From Vagococcus fluvialis bH819 (GTDB lineage Bacteria > Bacillota > Bacilli > Lactobacillales > Vagococcaceae), in contig NZ_FWFD01000009.1 in assembly GCF_900163795.1 (NCBI RefSeq), positions 124,001 through 188,000 on the forward strand: a DNA stretch of 64,000 nt, written 5' to 3'. This document shows, piece after piece, positions 6,641-14,777 of this stretch. Numbering within the stretch: position 1 is the stretch's first letter; every line of letters begins with the position of its first letter. The position numbers and the translations under genes were made by a program. The notes beneath the pieces are model-generated. The model saw only the letters and a program-made list of their open reading frames with translations. It had not been told where the DNA came from and made no database searches.

Positions 6641-8350
6641 ATGTCATTTGATGGTATATTTACCCACTTAATATCAAAAGAATTAACCCATGAACTTGTT
6701 GGTGGCCGTATTTCAAAAATCCATCAACCTTATGAGAATGAATTGATGTTAGTTATTAGAAATAAAAGTAAAAATCATACATTACTTTTATCAGCTCATC
6801 CTTCCTACTCTCGTGTTCAACTGACTGAAATTAATTATAAAAATCCCTCTACTCCACCTAATTTTTGTATGGTAATGAGAAAATACCTCGAAGGAAGTTT
6901 ACTTGAATCTATTTCTCAAAAAGAAAATGATCGTGTGTTACATTTTTCTTTTTCCAGCAGAAACGAAATTGGAGACTTAGAAAATATCATCCTTACAATC
7001 GAACTTATGGGCCGTCACAGCAATATCATTTTATTCAATCAGTCATCTAACAAAATAATTGATGCTATAAAACATGTTGGTTCGAGTATGAATAGCTATC
7101 GTACAATCTTACCCGGTGCAGACTATATTTCTCCACCTAAACAAGAAAAAATAAATCCTTTTGAAATTCCTTACAATCAATTATTTGAATTAATGAATAC
7201 AGCAGACAATATAGATGCGTCATTTATTCAAAATAATTTCCAAGGCTTTGGTAAAGATACCGCGTCTGAGTTAGCTTATCGAATAAACTTAGATTTAAAA
7301 AATAAATTTAATATTTGGCAAGCCTTTTTTTCTGAATTATCCGAACAGACTAACCCCTGTCTTTACCAATTAGAAGGAAAAGAATTCTTTACCCCTATTC
7401 CCTTCTTATCGATGGAGAATACTTTTGTTTATTATAAGTCACTAAGTCATTTATTAGACGGTTTCTATGAAGGAAAAGCTGAAAGGGACCGCGTTAAGCA
7501 GCAAGCTGGAGAACTTTTTAAAAAAATTAAGAATGATTTAGCTAAAATCAAAAAAAAGGTAAAGAAATTTGATCAAGCTTTAATTGATGCGGATAATGCA
7601 GAAATTTTTAGAATTAAAGGTGAGCTTCTAACAACTTTTTTACACGAAGTACCACGAGGAGCTAAAAAAGTGACCTTATTAAATTATTATAAAGATAATG
7701 AGCCTATTGATATTTCATTAAATGAAGCCCTATCTCCTAATCAAAATGCTCAAAAATACTTCCAACGCTATCAGAAATTAAAAAACAGCGTTAAAATTGT
7801 TAAAGAACAACTTGAAAAAGCTAATTTTGAGCAAATATATTTAGAATCTGTCGCTGATCAACTTGAATTAGCCACACCAAAAGATATCGATTTAATTAGA
7901 GAAGAATTAATTGCCGAAAAATATATTAAAGATCGACAAAGAAAGAAAAAGCAAAAAGTAAAGAAAAGTGAACCTGAAAAATTCATATCTTCAACTGGTT
8001 TGATTATTTCTGTAGGTAAAAATAACCTCCAAAATGATCAATTAACTTTGAAATCAGCTAAAAAAACTGATACGTGGCTACATGCCAAAGACATTCCTGG
8101 TTCCCATGTTATCATTAACAGTAACGATGTGGACGAAGAAACCTTATTAGAAGCAGCTAATCTAGCCGCATATTATTCAAAATATCGGCTATCGGCCCAA
8201 GTTCCTGTAGACTATGTATTAGTGAAACATGTCAAGAAACCAAACGGGGCAAAACCCGGTTATGTTATATATGAGAATCAAAAAACACTGTTTATCACAC
8301 CCAATAAAGAAAAAATTGATAAAGCGTTATTAAATGGAGGACAATTATGA
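6641..8350 (+). CDS. rqcH: Ribosome quality control factor RqcH (NFACT family, fibronectin-binding protein A-like)
   Basis: A 569-residue NFACT protein. Residues about 5-430 form the NFACT-N part, including a Lys-rich coiled coil near 285-340, and residues about 450-545 the NFACT-R part (LHAKDIPGSHVII near 485). The Asp97-Arg98 pair that RqcH needs to add C-terminal alanine tails to stalled chains is present at exactly those positions (KENDRVLHF). RqcH binds obstructed 50S subunits and recruits tRNA-Ala. Homologues were also described as surface adhesins (FbpA, PavA). AAAGGAG precedes the ATG. The stop overlaps the next gene by four bases, so the two are coupled. Confidence 0.93.
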   Translation: MSFDGIFTHLISKELTHELVGGRISKIHQPYENELMLVIRNKSKNHTLLLSAHPSYSRVQLTEINYKNPSTPPNFCMVMRKYLEGSLLESISQKENDRVLHFSFSSRNEIGDLENIILTIELMGRHSNIILFNQSSNKIIDAIKHVGSSMNSYRTILPGADYISPPKQEKINPFEIPYNQLFELMNTADNIDASFIQNNFQGFGKDTASELAYRINLDLKNKFNIWQAFFSELSEQTNPCLYQLEGKEFFTPIPFLSMENTFVYYKSLSHLLDGFYEGKAERDRVKQQAGELFKKIKNDLAKIKKKVKKFDQALIDADNAEIFRIKGELLTTFLHEVPRGAKKVTLLNYYKDNEPIDISLNEALSPNQNAQKYFQRYQKLKNSVKIVKEQLEKANFEQIYLESVADQLELATPKDIDLIREELIAEKYIKDRQRKKKQKVKKSEPEKFISSTGLIISVGKNNLQNDQLTLKSAKKTDTWLHAKDIPGSHVIINSNDVDEETLLEAANLAAYYSKYRLSAQVPVDYVLVKHVKKPNGAKPGYVIYENQKTLFITPNKEKIDKALLNGGQL

Positions 8351-9594
8351 GATTTAGAGAAGCGTTAATAGTTTTTGTTGGAATTAGTATTATGGTATTT
8401 GGATTTAGTTATTTTATCTATCGTTATTTTTTCAAAAAAGATTTAAAAAATTGGAAGCTTAATTGCTTTATGTTAATCGTAGCATTTGCCGGAGTTGCTT
8501 TATTTTTACCTAATACAATAACATATGTAAAAGAGAAAAAAGGATTCGTTAATAATGCAAATGTGCAGTATGTTAGTGGTAAAAAAGTAGTCAGTCATGC
8601 TAATGCTCATGAAAGACTCATCTTACCTACTGCTTATGATACAATTGAAAATACGCATCCATCTGTTATTAGTTTTCCAGAAAAATGGAATGGCTATAAA
8701 TACTGGATGGGAATTACTGCCTACCCTAAAGGCGTTGCTACTTATGAGAACCCACATGTTTTCAAATCTAACGATTTAATTGAATGGATCCCAGACGATA
8801 ACAACCCTTTAGACGAACCTAAGTCAGAAAAATTTAATGGCGAAGTACCATTGCAGTATGATTCTGATACAAATATCATTTATAACAAAGAAGAAAATCG
8901 TTTAGAATTATTTTGGCGTTATGTAGATGATATTTCTGGAGATGTTGTCATTTACCGTATAGATTCTTCTGATGGTAAAACATGGAGCGATAAAAAAGTG
9001 ATCCATAAAGCGAATCGTAAAAAAGGTGATTGGATTTCTCCTGACTTTGTAAAAGATGAAAACGGTTATCAAGTTTGGTATGTTGCTAATGGCTTTAAAA
9101 TTTGGCACCGTACAAGTAAAGATGGCTTAAAATGGACAAAACCAACTGAAGTCAAAATGGCTTATTCTAATGCTGATGGGATGAAACATTGGCATTTAGA
9201 TGTACAAAAAACAGATTTGGGCTATGAAACAGTTGTTTCTGGATTCAAGAGTGATGGGACAATTCAACTCTCTCAACGTCATGTTATGAACGTCTACTAC
9301 TCTAAATCTAAAGATGGTAAAACATGGGACGATTTAACACCTATCATCTTCCCTTCTGGTGATAAACATCAATTCGATGGTAAAGGACTTTATAAGAGTG
9401 CTTTATTAAAAGACAACGGTCAATACTATGTGTTTTATAGTGGTATTGGTTTTGATGATACCCGTGGTGTTGGTTTATCATATGGTAAGGATATCTTTAA
9501 ATTAAAAGGACTTAATTACTCTGATACAACTGATTTATTAAATCCTAATAAGAAATCGTTAACGACAAAAGAGAGCTCTAGCACAGCACCTTAA
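8347..9594 (+). CDS. Membrane-anchored five-bladed beta-propeller-like protein (GH43-like fold), function unknown
   Basis: A 415-residue protein with two N-terminal transmembrane helices (about residues 8-28 and 38-56) and a 340-residue part predicted to lie outside the cell. The latter contains repeated propeller-type strands: a bacterial Asp-box-like SSDGKTWSD near 210, a second SKDGLKWTKP near 258, SKDGKTWDD near 325, and GIGFDDTRGVGLSYG near the end. Such repeats occur in the GH32/43/68 and sialidase superfamilies, but catalytic residues cannot be assigned here. It overlaps rqcH by four bases (ATGA) and is followed by a terminator, so it is made together with RqcH. Glycan binding or hydrolysis is possible but unproven. 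Confidence 0.72.
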   Translation: MRFREALIVFVGISIMVFGFSYFIYRYFFKKDLKNWKLNCFMLIVAFAGVALFLPNTITYVKEKKGFVNNANVQYVSGKKVVSHANAHERLILPTAYDTIENTHPSVISFPEKWNGYKYWMGITAYPKGVATYENPHVFKSNDLIEWIPDDNNPLDEPKSEKFNGEVPLQYDSDTNIIYNKEENRLELFWRYVDDISGDVVIYRIDSSDGKTWSDKKVIHKANRKKGDWISPDFVKDENGYQVWYVANGFKIWHRTSKDGLKWTKPTEVKMAYSNADGMKHWHLDVQKTDLGYETVVSGFKSDGTIQLSQRHVMNVYYSKSKDGKTWDDLTPIIFPSGDKHQFDGKGLYKSALLKDNGQYYVFYSGIGFDDTRGVGLSYGKDIFKLKGLNYSDTTDLLNPNKKSLTTKESSSTAP

Positions 9595-9607
9595 ATGAAA
9601 TTTATCT

Positions 9608-9638
9608 AAGAACACTTACTTTTAAGTGTTCTTTTTTT
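9608..9638 (+). terminator. Terminator after the rqcH operon
   Basis: A 10-bp stem AAGAACACTT / AAGTGTTCTT with a 6-base loop, followed by a run of T. Confidence 0.92.
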
Positions 9639-9699
9639 ATTCAAAATTCACTTAATTTTAATATCTTTATCATTTAAGCTTCTTTTCTTAATATTTTGA

Positions 9700-9728
9700 T
9701 TGTCATACCTTCTCTTAATCATTATGAT
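9700..9728 (+). promoter_or_regulatory. Promoter of the APC permease gene
   Basis: TTGTCA and TATGAT boxes with a 17-base spacer, about 36 bases before the start codon. AAAGGAGTG is the ribosome binding site. Confidence 0.75.
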
Positions 9729-9764
9729 ATTAAAGTAACTAAAATATAAAGGAGTGATTTTAAT

Positions 9765-11213
9765 ATGGATAAATCTAAGCAATTAAGATGGTACAACGTT
9801 GCTATCATTGCTTTCGTTTCTGTATGGGGTCTAGGAAATGTCGTTAATAATTATGCGACACAAGGGCTTTCTGTTATAGTTTCATGGATACTTATCATGG
9901 CACTTTACTTTGTACCATACGCATTAATAGTCGGACAATTAGGTTCAACATTTAAAGACAGCCCTGGTGGTGTTAGTAGCTGGGTTAAGAATACAACAAC
10001 TAAGAAAATTGGTTATTTTGCTGCTTGGACTTATTGGGTCGTGCATATCCCCTACTTAGCACAAAAACCTCAAGGTATTATTATTTCTCTAAGCTGGATC
10101 TTTAAACAAAATGGTAATTTTATTAACACAGCTAGCGCAACAACGATTGCTATGATTTGTTTGGCGATTTTCTTATTCTTTTTATGGATTTCTTCAAAAG
10201 GATTAACCACATTAAAAAGGATTGGTGGCGTTGCAGGAACTGCGATGTTTATCATGTCATTATTATTTATTTTATTAGCAGTATCAGCACCTTCTCTAAC
10301 TGGGGCCTCATTTGCTACACCAGATATGGGAAATATTAAATCTTATATTCCTAAATTTGATTTTGCCTATTTTACAACCATCTCAATGTTAGTTTTCGCA
10401 GTTGGTGGAGCTGAAAAAATCTCTCCTTATGTGAATGAAACAAAAAATGCATCAAAGGAATTTCCTAAAGGAATGCTTGTTTTAGCTATTATGATCGGTG
10501 TTTGTGCGATTTTAGGTTCGTTCTCAATGGGTATGTTATTTGATAGTAACAATGTTCCTAAAGATTTAATGGCTAATGGTGCTTATGAAGCCTTTGGAAA
10601 ATTAGGTGCTTATTACAACGTGGGTAACTTCTTCGTTGTTGTTTACGCAATTGCTCAAATGTTAGCTCAAATTTCAGCTCTTGCCTTTTCTATTGATGCG
10701 CCACTTAAAATTCTTTTAGCTGATTCAGATAAGGAATTTATTCCTGAAAGTTTCTCTAAAGCTAACGCTAAAGGAACGCCAGTTAAAGGCTATATCTTAA
10801 CAGGTATCTTAGTGAGTATTTTAATTATTGTTCCTGGCTTAGGAATTAAAAATATGAACGATAACTATGTTTGGTTACTAAACTTAAACTCAATCGTGAT
10901 GCCACTTCGTTATCTATGGGTATTCTTTGCCTATATGATGATTAATAAAATGCATAAAGAGTTTGATTCTGATTATAAATTCATCAAGAATCCCAAAATT
11001 GGCTATATTGTAGGTTTATGGTGCTTCTTATTTACAGCTTTCGCTTGTATTTTAGGCGCTGTACCTAAGATTCCTTATGCTGAAGACCCTAGAGCTTACA
11101 TTTTCCAATTTATTATGAATATTTTAACTCCAATTATTTTAATTGGTTTAGGAACAATCTTCCCATTCTTTGCAAGAAGAGCTCAAAAAAAGAGTGGTGA
11201 AAAAGGCGTTTAA
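9765..11213 (+). CDS. APC superfamily amino acid permease, glutamate/GABA-antiporter-like (YjeM-type)
   Basis: A 482-residue transporter with about 12 hydrophobic segments. Features of the amino acid-polyamine-organocation superfamily include SPGGVSSWVKN near residue 66, AWTYWVVHIPYLAQKP near 87, and the TM6 stretch MLVFAVGGAEKISPYVNE near 210-228. It most resembles the glutamate:GABA antiporter branch that includes YjeM, but the substrate is uncertain. It is transcribed alone, with its own promoter and terminator. No decarboxylase gene is adjacent, which argues against an acid-resistance pair at this locus. Confidence 0.82.
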   Translation: MDKSKQLRWYNVAIIAFVSVWGLGNVVNNYATQGLSVIVSWILIMALYFVPYALIVGQLGSTFKDSPGGVSSWVKNTTTKKIGYFAAWTYWVVHIPYLAQKPQGIIISLSWIFKQNGNFINTASATTIAMICLAIFLFFLWISSKGLTTLKRIGGVAGTAMFIMSLLFILLAVSAPSLTGASFATPDMGNIKSYIPKFDFAYFTTISMLVFAVGGAEKISPYVNETKNASKEFPKGMLVLAIMIGVCAILGSFSMGMLFDSNNVPKDLMANGAYEAFGKLGAYYNVGNFFVVVYAIAQMLAQISALAFSIDAPLKILLADSDKEFIPESFSKANAKGTPVKGYILTGILVSILIIVPGLGIKNMNDNYVWLLNLNSIVMPLRYLWVFFAYMMINKMHKEFDSDYKFIKNPKIGYIVGLWCFLFTAFACILGAVPKIPYAEDPRAYIFQFIMNILTPIILIGLGTIFPFFARRAQKKSGEKGV

Positions 11214-11277
11214 CTTCAGTTGTCATAGAAGTTGCTAATTTCACCCCGAACTATCAGGGTTTTCGTGAATACACAAA

Positions 11278-11313
11278 AGAGGATGACTTTTATTTAGGTC
11301 ATCCTCTTTTTTT
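11278..11313 (+). terminator. Terminator after the APC permease gene
   Basis: A 10-bp stem AGAGGATGAC / GTCATCCTCT with a 10-base loop and seven T. Confidence 0.93.
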
Positions 11314-11330
11314 GAACACTTATTTTAGAC

Positions 11331-11363
11331 AAAAAAAACACTAGAAACAAGTCTCTAGTGTTT
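11331..11363 (-). terminator. Terminator after the cold-shock gene
   Basis: On the minus strand AACACTAGA and TTCTAGTGTT flank a 7-base loop and are followed by eight T, starting about 12 bases after the stop codon. Confidence 0.92.
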
Positions 11364-11375
11364 TGTAAGCTTTAA

Positions 11376-11576
11376 TTAAGCTTTTTCGATGTTTGTTGCT
11401 TGAAGTCCACGTTGGCCTTCTTCTACGTCAAAAGTAACTTCTTGACCTTCTTCTAAAGTTTTGAATCCTTCACCTTGGATAGCTGAGAAGTGAGCAAATA
11501 CATCTGTTCCGTCCTCTTGAGTGATAAATCCGAATCCTTTTTCTGCGTTAAACCATTTTACTGTACCGTTAGCCAT
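11376..11576 (-). CDS. CspA/CspB-family cold shock protein
   Basis: A 66-residue single cold-shock domain, the usual full length. RNP1 (KGFGFI, residues 13-18) and RNP2 (VFAHF, residues 26-30) bind single-stranded RNA or DNA, and the opening [12 protein letters not shown] is canonical. These proteins act as RNA chaperones in cold or stationary cells. The gene is monocistronic, with its own promoter about 115 bases upstream and a terminator. The long 5' leader contains a segment complementary to the ribosome binding site, described separately. Which paralogue (A, B, C, D) cannot be told from one copy. Confidence 0.96.
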   Translation of the reverse strand: MANGTVKWFNAEKGFGFITQEDGTDVFAHFSAIQGEGFKTLEEGQEVTFDVEEGQRGLQATNIEKA

Positions 11577-11582
11577 GTGCTG

Positions 11583-11643
11583 TTCCTCCTATTGCGCATC
11601 TTTGTACGCGAATTATTGCAATAAATGTGACGCTTAATAGGAG
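11583..11643 (-). promoter_or_regulatory. Cold-shock leader structure pairing with the ribosome binding site
   Basis: In the leader RNA, CTCCTATT (11636-11643) is perfectly complementary to AATAGGAG (11586-11593), which contains the AGGAGG ribosome binding site, and the helix extends by GCG/CGC (11631-11633 with 11594-11596) after a two-base bulge. The enclosed loop is about 34 bases. Cold-shock mRNAs are known to switch structure with temperature and expose the ribosome binding site in the cold; this helix is a candidate for that switch. The pairing is seen; temperature response is inferred. Confidence 0.6.
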
Positions 11644-11698
11644 AATTATATATAAAATAAATATTTTCCTAATCTCGTATCCAATTACTACAATAACT

Positions 11699-11727
11699 AT
11701 TCTATCATATAACATTTAAGACTACAA
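11699..11727 (-). promoter_or_regulatory. Promoter of the cold-shock gene
   Basis: Minus-strand TTGTAG and TAGAAT boxes with a 17-base spacer. The implied 5' leader of about 115 bases is typical of csp genes. Confidence 0.7.
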
Positions 11728-11770
11728 TGGTTTTGTTGCATATATTTAAGCATTTTTTGTTTTAAAATAA

Positions 11771-12400
11771 CTAAATATGAATTTGATCTATCTTAGCAAT
11801 AAAATGCTCTCGACCATAAAAATCTTTGTTCAATAATTCAGGAAATATTTCTTGAAAAAAGTATTTAACTGAAGGCCTATGTGAATAGGCGTGGATAGTT
11901 TGCACAGACTCAATAAACATATCCATATAAACTTCTTCAGGATTACTTTTTACAATTTCTTCAAAAGATTCATAAAGTAAATCAACTTTATCTGCAATTG
12001 CTAAAATTTCTCCCTCCACGCTATCATCCTTACCTTCAAACAAACGTCTCCTATAAATATCTTGGAATTGATTAGGAATTTCTTGCGAAATAAATTCTTC
12101 AGTCATTTTTTCTTCAACAGTTTGAAGCATCCCTCTTAGTTCTTTACTTGCATACTTCACCGGTGTTTTAATATCACCAATAAAACGCTCCGTATAGTCA
12201 TGGTTCAAAGATTTTTCATATAATGATTTCCAATCAATTGACACACCGTTAGCTTCTTCAATATCACCTAGAACTTGAGCAATCGAAGCTACACGATAAG
12301 AATGAGCCGCGACCGTATGTTTTGTATATTTAAAAAAACCTGGTGCTCTTGTGATTTTCTCTAAATTATTTAAGCCTAAAATAAATTCATTTAATCCCAT
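11771..12400 (-). CDS. YfbR-like HD-domain phosphohydrolase (5'-deoxynucleotidase type)
   Basis: Start chosen at ATG 12400, eight bases after AGGGG; a GTG three codons earlier lies too close to that site. The product is 209 residues with the HD-domain metal ligands visible as His33 (AAHSYRVA), the His67-Asp68 pair (LNHDYTE) and a later Asp in ILAIADKVDLLYE. This matches the YfbR-like family, whose E. coli member removes phosphate from deoxynucleoside 5'-monophosphates. The upstream neighbour is the psiE-like gene, 18 bases away, so the two are probably cotranscribed. The exact substrate is not known. Confidence 0.85.
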   Translation of the reverse strand: MGLNEFILGLNNLEKITRAPGFFKYTKHTVAAHSYRVASIAQVLGDIEEANGVSIDWKSLYEKSLNHDYTERFIGDIKTPVKYASKELRGMLQTVEEKMTEEFISQEIPNQFQDIYRRRLFEGKDDSVEGEILAIADKVDLLYESFEEIVKSNPEEVYMDMFIESVQTIHAYSHRPSVKYFFQEIFPELLNKDFYGREHFIAKIDQIHI

Positions 12401-12418
12401 TTTGCTCACCCCTAATTT

Positions 12419-12823
12419 TTATTTTTTATCTTCTATTTTTTTCTTTTTAGCGAGCTCTAGTACATAAAGCACTATAGCTAATACTAACGTTGAAACAGTT
12501 AATAATAGTGTCTGTAATCCATCGTTATGAACAACCAAAAGTTGCCTTAAAATTGCTGTAATACTAATAATCACCAAATATTTTATTGGAATATCATGAG
12601 CATCTTCAATGTATTTAACAATCATTACAATAAATTCAAATAACATAAAGAAAGAAAGAATATAACCCGATATATCTTCCAATGACCTTTGATCATAAGG
12701 AGTCATAATTAAATTAAACGCTCCTATCAAATCTCTGGCCATATAAGCAATAATCAAGAGTGCCAATATAAACAAAAAGACATTAACAATTGAATAAAGT
12801 ATTTTTTCATACGTTTTAAACAT
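12419..12823 (-). CDS. PsiE-like (phosphate-starvation-inducible E family) membrane protein
   Basis: A 134-residue protein with four transmembrane helices and a short charged C-terminus (LAKKKKIEDKK). The segments FMLFEFIVMIVKYIEDAHD and IPIKYLVIISITAILRQLLV match the PsiE family; E. coli psiE is phosphate- and cAMP-controlled but its role is unknown. ATG 12823 is preferred over ATG 12835 because the promoter would place the RNA start at about 12840, leaving only about five bases before the upstream ATG, and GGGG lies six bases before the downstream one. The gene has its own strong promoter and probably includes the downstream HD gene in its transcript. Confidence 0.82.
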   Translation of the reverse strand: MFKTYEKILYSIVNVFLFILALLIIAYMARDLIGAFNLIMTPYDQRSLEDISGYILSFFMLFEFIVMIVKYIEDAHDIPIKYLVIISITAILRQLLVVHNDGLQTLLLTVSTLVLAIVLYVLELAKKKKIEDKK

Positions 12824-12846
12824 AAAAAACCCCATTTCTTTTTAAT

Positions 12847-12876
12847 ATAATAGCTTTTAATTAACAAAGTTGTCAA
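12847..12876 (-). promoter_or_regulatory. Promoter of the psiE-like / HD hydrolase operon
   Basis: Minus-strand consensus TTGACA and TATTAT with an 18-base spacer, just before the psiE-like gene. Confidence 0.8.
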
Positions 12877-12906
12877 TTTTTTTACTTAAAAAGTGGGGAT
12901 ATTTTT

Positions 12907-14760
12907 TTATATTTTATTATGTTTCGACTTTACTAAAAATAAATAGTGTTGTTTTGATACATTCAACTTAGGGATGTCAAACCTTTTTAATATTTCGGAC
13001 ACTGCTATTGCATTTAATTCATCACATTGCCAACTTGTTTCATAATAGTCTTTTTCATAGTCACTGAAATTAAATAAACAAAGACTTTCTTCAGAATCAA
13101 CATAACGATGAATCGCCATCAAATTATTTTTAGTGTTATATAGATAATATATATTACCTTCTGATAAGGAAAGATGACTTTCTCTTAATTTAGTCCAGTT
13201 TTGGACAACTTTTTTAAGGGTTATATTCTGTGAATTCCAAGGATAGAATCTACGGTTATCTGGATCCTTCTCCCCTTCTAGTCCTACTTCATCTCCGTAA
13301 TAGATACAAGGAACACCAGGCACCATAAACAGTAAAGCAAAAGCTAACGCTACCTTCTGATATGACCCACCACACTCTGTATAAATCCGGTCAGTATCAT
13401 GCGTACCAATATTGTTCAACGCATTATAATAAAAGTATTTTGGATAATTTTCCTTTAAAGTAACCATCTCACTGATAACATCACAAACAGGCTTTTGTTC
13501 ATTGATTAAATCTAATATTTGCTCTCTCAAAGGATAGTTCATGACACCATGTAGAACTGGATAAGAAGCATATTCTTTACTTTCGCCATATGCTATTTTA
13601 TTAGAAGCATCTTCCCAGACCTCACCGATTAATACCTGATTCTCTTTTTGATTTAATTTTTCTCTGATCCCTTTTAAAAAGAAATTAGGTAACTCATCTG
13701 CCACATCTAATCGCCAACCATCAATATTATAATCTTCCCATTTAGCTAAAACACTCTCCTGGTCACCATAAATAAATTGTTGAAATGAAGGAATGTGCTT
13801 ATTCACTTCTGGGAGATCGGCAATTCCCCACCAAGATTTATACTCATCTGGAAAATTAAAAAAATTAAACCAACTGAAATATTTGGATTCAGGATTCTGA
13901 TAGGCACCAATATACTTTCCGTATTCTCCAGAATAGTTAAAATAGCGACTATTGCGACCAACATGTGAAAAAACACCATCCAAAATAATATTCATATTAT
14001 TTTCATGTAATGTATTTACAAGATCCCTAAATTCTTCATTTGTCCCAAGAACAGGATCAATATTAAAATAATCATTGGTATCATAACGATGATTACTATT
14101 GGCTTCAAATATAGGATTCAAGTACAGTGCCGTAATTCCCAACTCTTTTAGGTAAGGAATTTTTTCTTTAATCCCTTTTAAGTTACCACCATAAAAATCC
14201 CATCTCTTAATGTCTCCTGTTTCATCTTTAATATAAAAAGGTAGATCTTCTTCACTTCCATAAATCATTGTATTCTTTTTAGGTGAATTTACTTGTTTTT
14301 CTGGATTGCCATTAAAAAAACGATCTGGAAATATTTGATAAAAACAGGCATTACGATACCAACTAGGAGCTTCATCTATTTGAGAATAACTTGTTAGCTG
14401 ATACCAACTAATTTCTGCCTCACTCGTGTACTGATGACCCTGACCACCTGTTTTATTTTTACCATAATATAAATGAAAATGATGCCCCTCTTTATTGATA
14501 GCATGTATTTTGAAGCAATACAAATACAAACCACTACCTTTTTTTACTTGGTAGTGGCACTTGTACTTGTTCTCTTCAAATAATGTCATTGGTAATTCTT
14601 CAATCTCAATGGTTTCTTGTTGTTTTTTTATAACCAAAGAGACAGAGTGAATTATCTCTTTGGAATCAACAAAAATATTAAATTCAACTTTATCATTTGA
14701 TTTAATTGCACCAAAGGGCTGTTTAAACTTAGTTAACCATGAATTATATTGAATGTCCAA
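12907..14760 (-). CDS. GH13 alpha-glucan hydrolase (neopullulanase / cyclomaltodextrinase-like amylase)
   Basis: A 617-residue cytoplasmic enzyme with no signal peptide. Residues about 1-125 look like a CBM34 N-terminal domain, followed by a GH13 (beta/alpha)8 barrel. Region I is DGVFSH (261-266), region II DGWRLDVAD with the nucleophile Asp352, region III LIGEVWED with acid/base Glu380, and region IV GTHD with Asp455. This arrangement fits neopullulanase, maltogenic amylase and cyclomaltodextrinase, which cut alpha-1,4 and some alpha-1,6 bonds. It is the last gene of the glycogen operon, 17 bases after glgP, so it probably trims glycogen or phosphorylase limit dextrins in place of a separate debranching enzyme. 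Confidence 0.9.
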   Translation of the reverse strand: MDIQYNSWLTKFKQPFGAIKSNDKVEFNIFVDSKEIIHSVSLVIKKQQETIEIEELPMTLFEENKYKCHYQVKKGSGLYLYCFKIHAINKEGHHFHLYYGKNKTGGQGHQYTSEAEISWYQLTSYSQIDEAPSWYRNACFYQIFPDRFFNGNPEKQVNSPKKNTMIYGSEEDLPFYIKDETGDIKRWDFYGGNLKGIKEKIPYLKELGITALYLNPIFEANSNHRYDTNDYFNIDPVLGTNEEFRDLVNTLHENNMNIILDGVFSHVGRNSRYFNYSGEYGKYIGAYQNPESKYFSWFNFFNFPDEYKSWWGIADLPEVNKHIPSFQQFIYGDQESVLAKWEDYNIDGWRLDVADELPNFFLKGIREKLNQKENQVLIGEVWEDASNKIAYGESKEYASYPVLHGVMNYPLREQILDLINEQKPVCDVISEMVTLKENYPKYFYYNALNNIGTHDTDRIYTECGGSYQKVALAFALLFMVPGVPCIYYGDEVGLEGEKDPDNRRFYPWNSQNITLKKVVQNWTKLRESHLSLSEGNIYYLYNTKNNLMAIHRYVDSEESLCLFNFSDYEKDYYETSWQCDELNAIAVSEILKRFDIPKLNVSKQHYLFLVKSKHNKI

Positions 14761-14777
14761 AAATGATTTCCCCTCTT

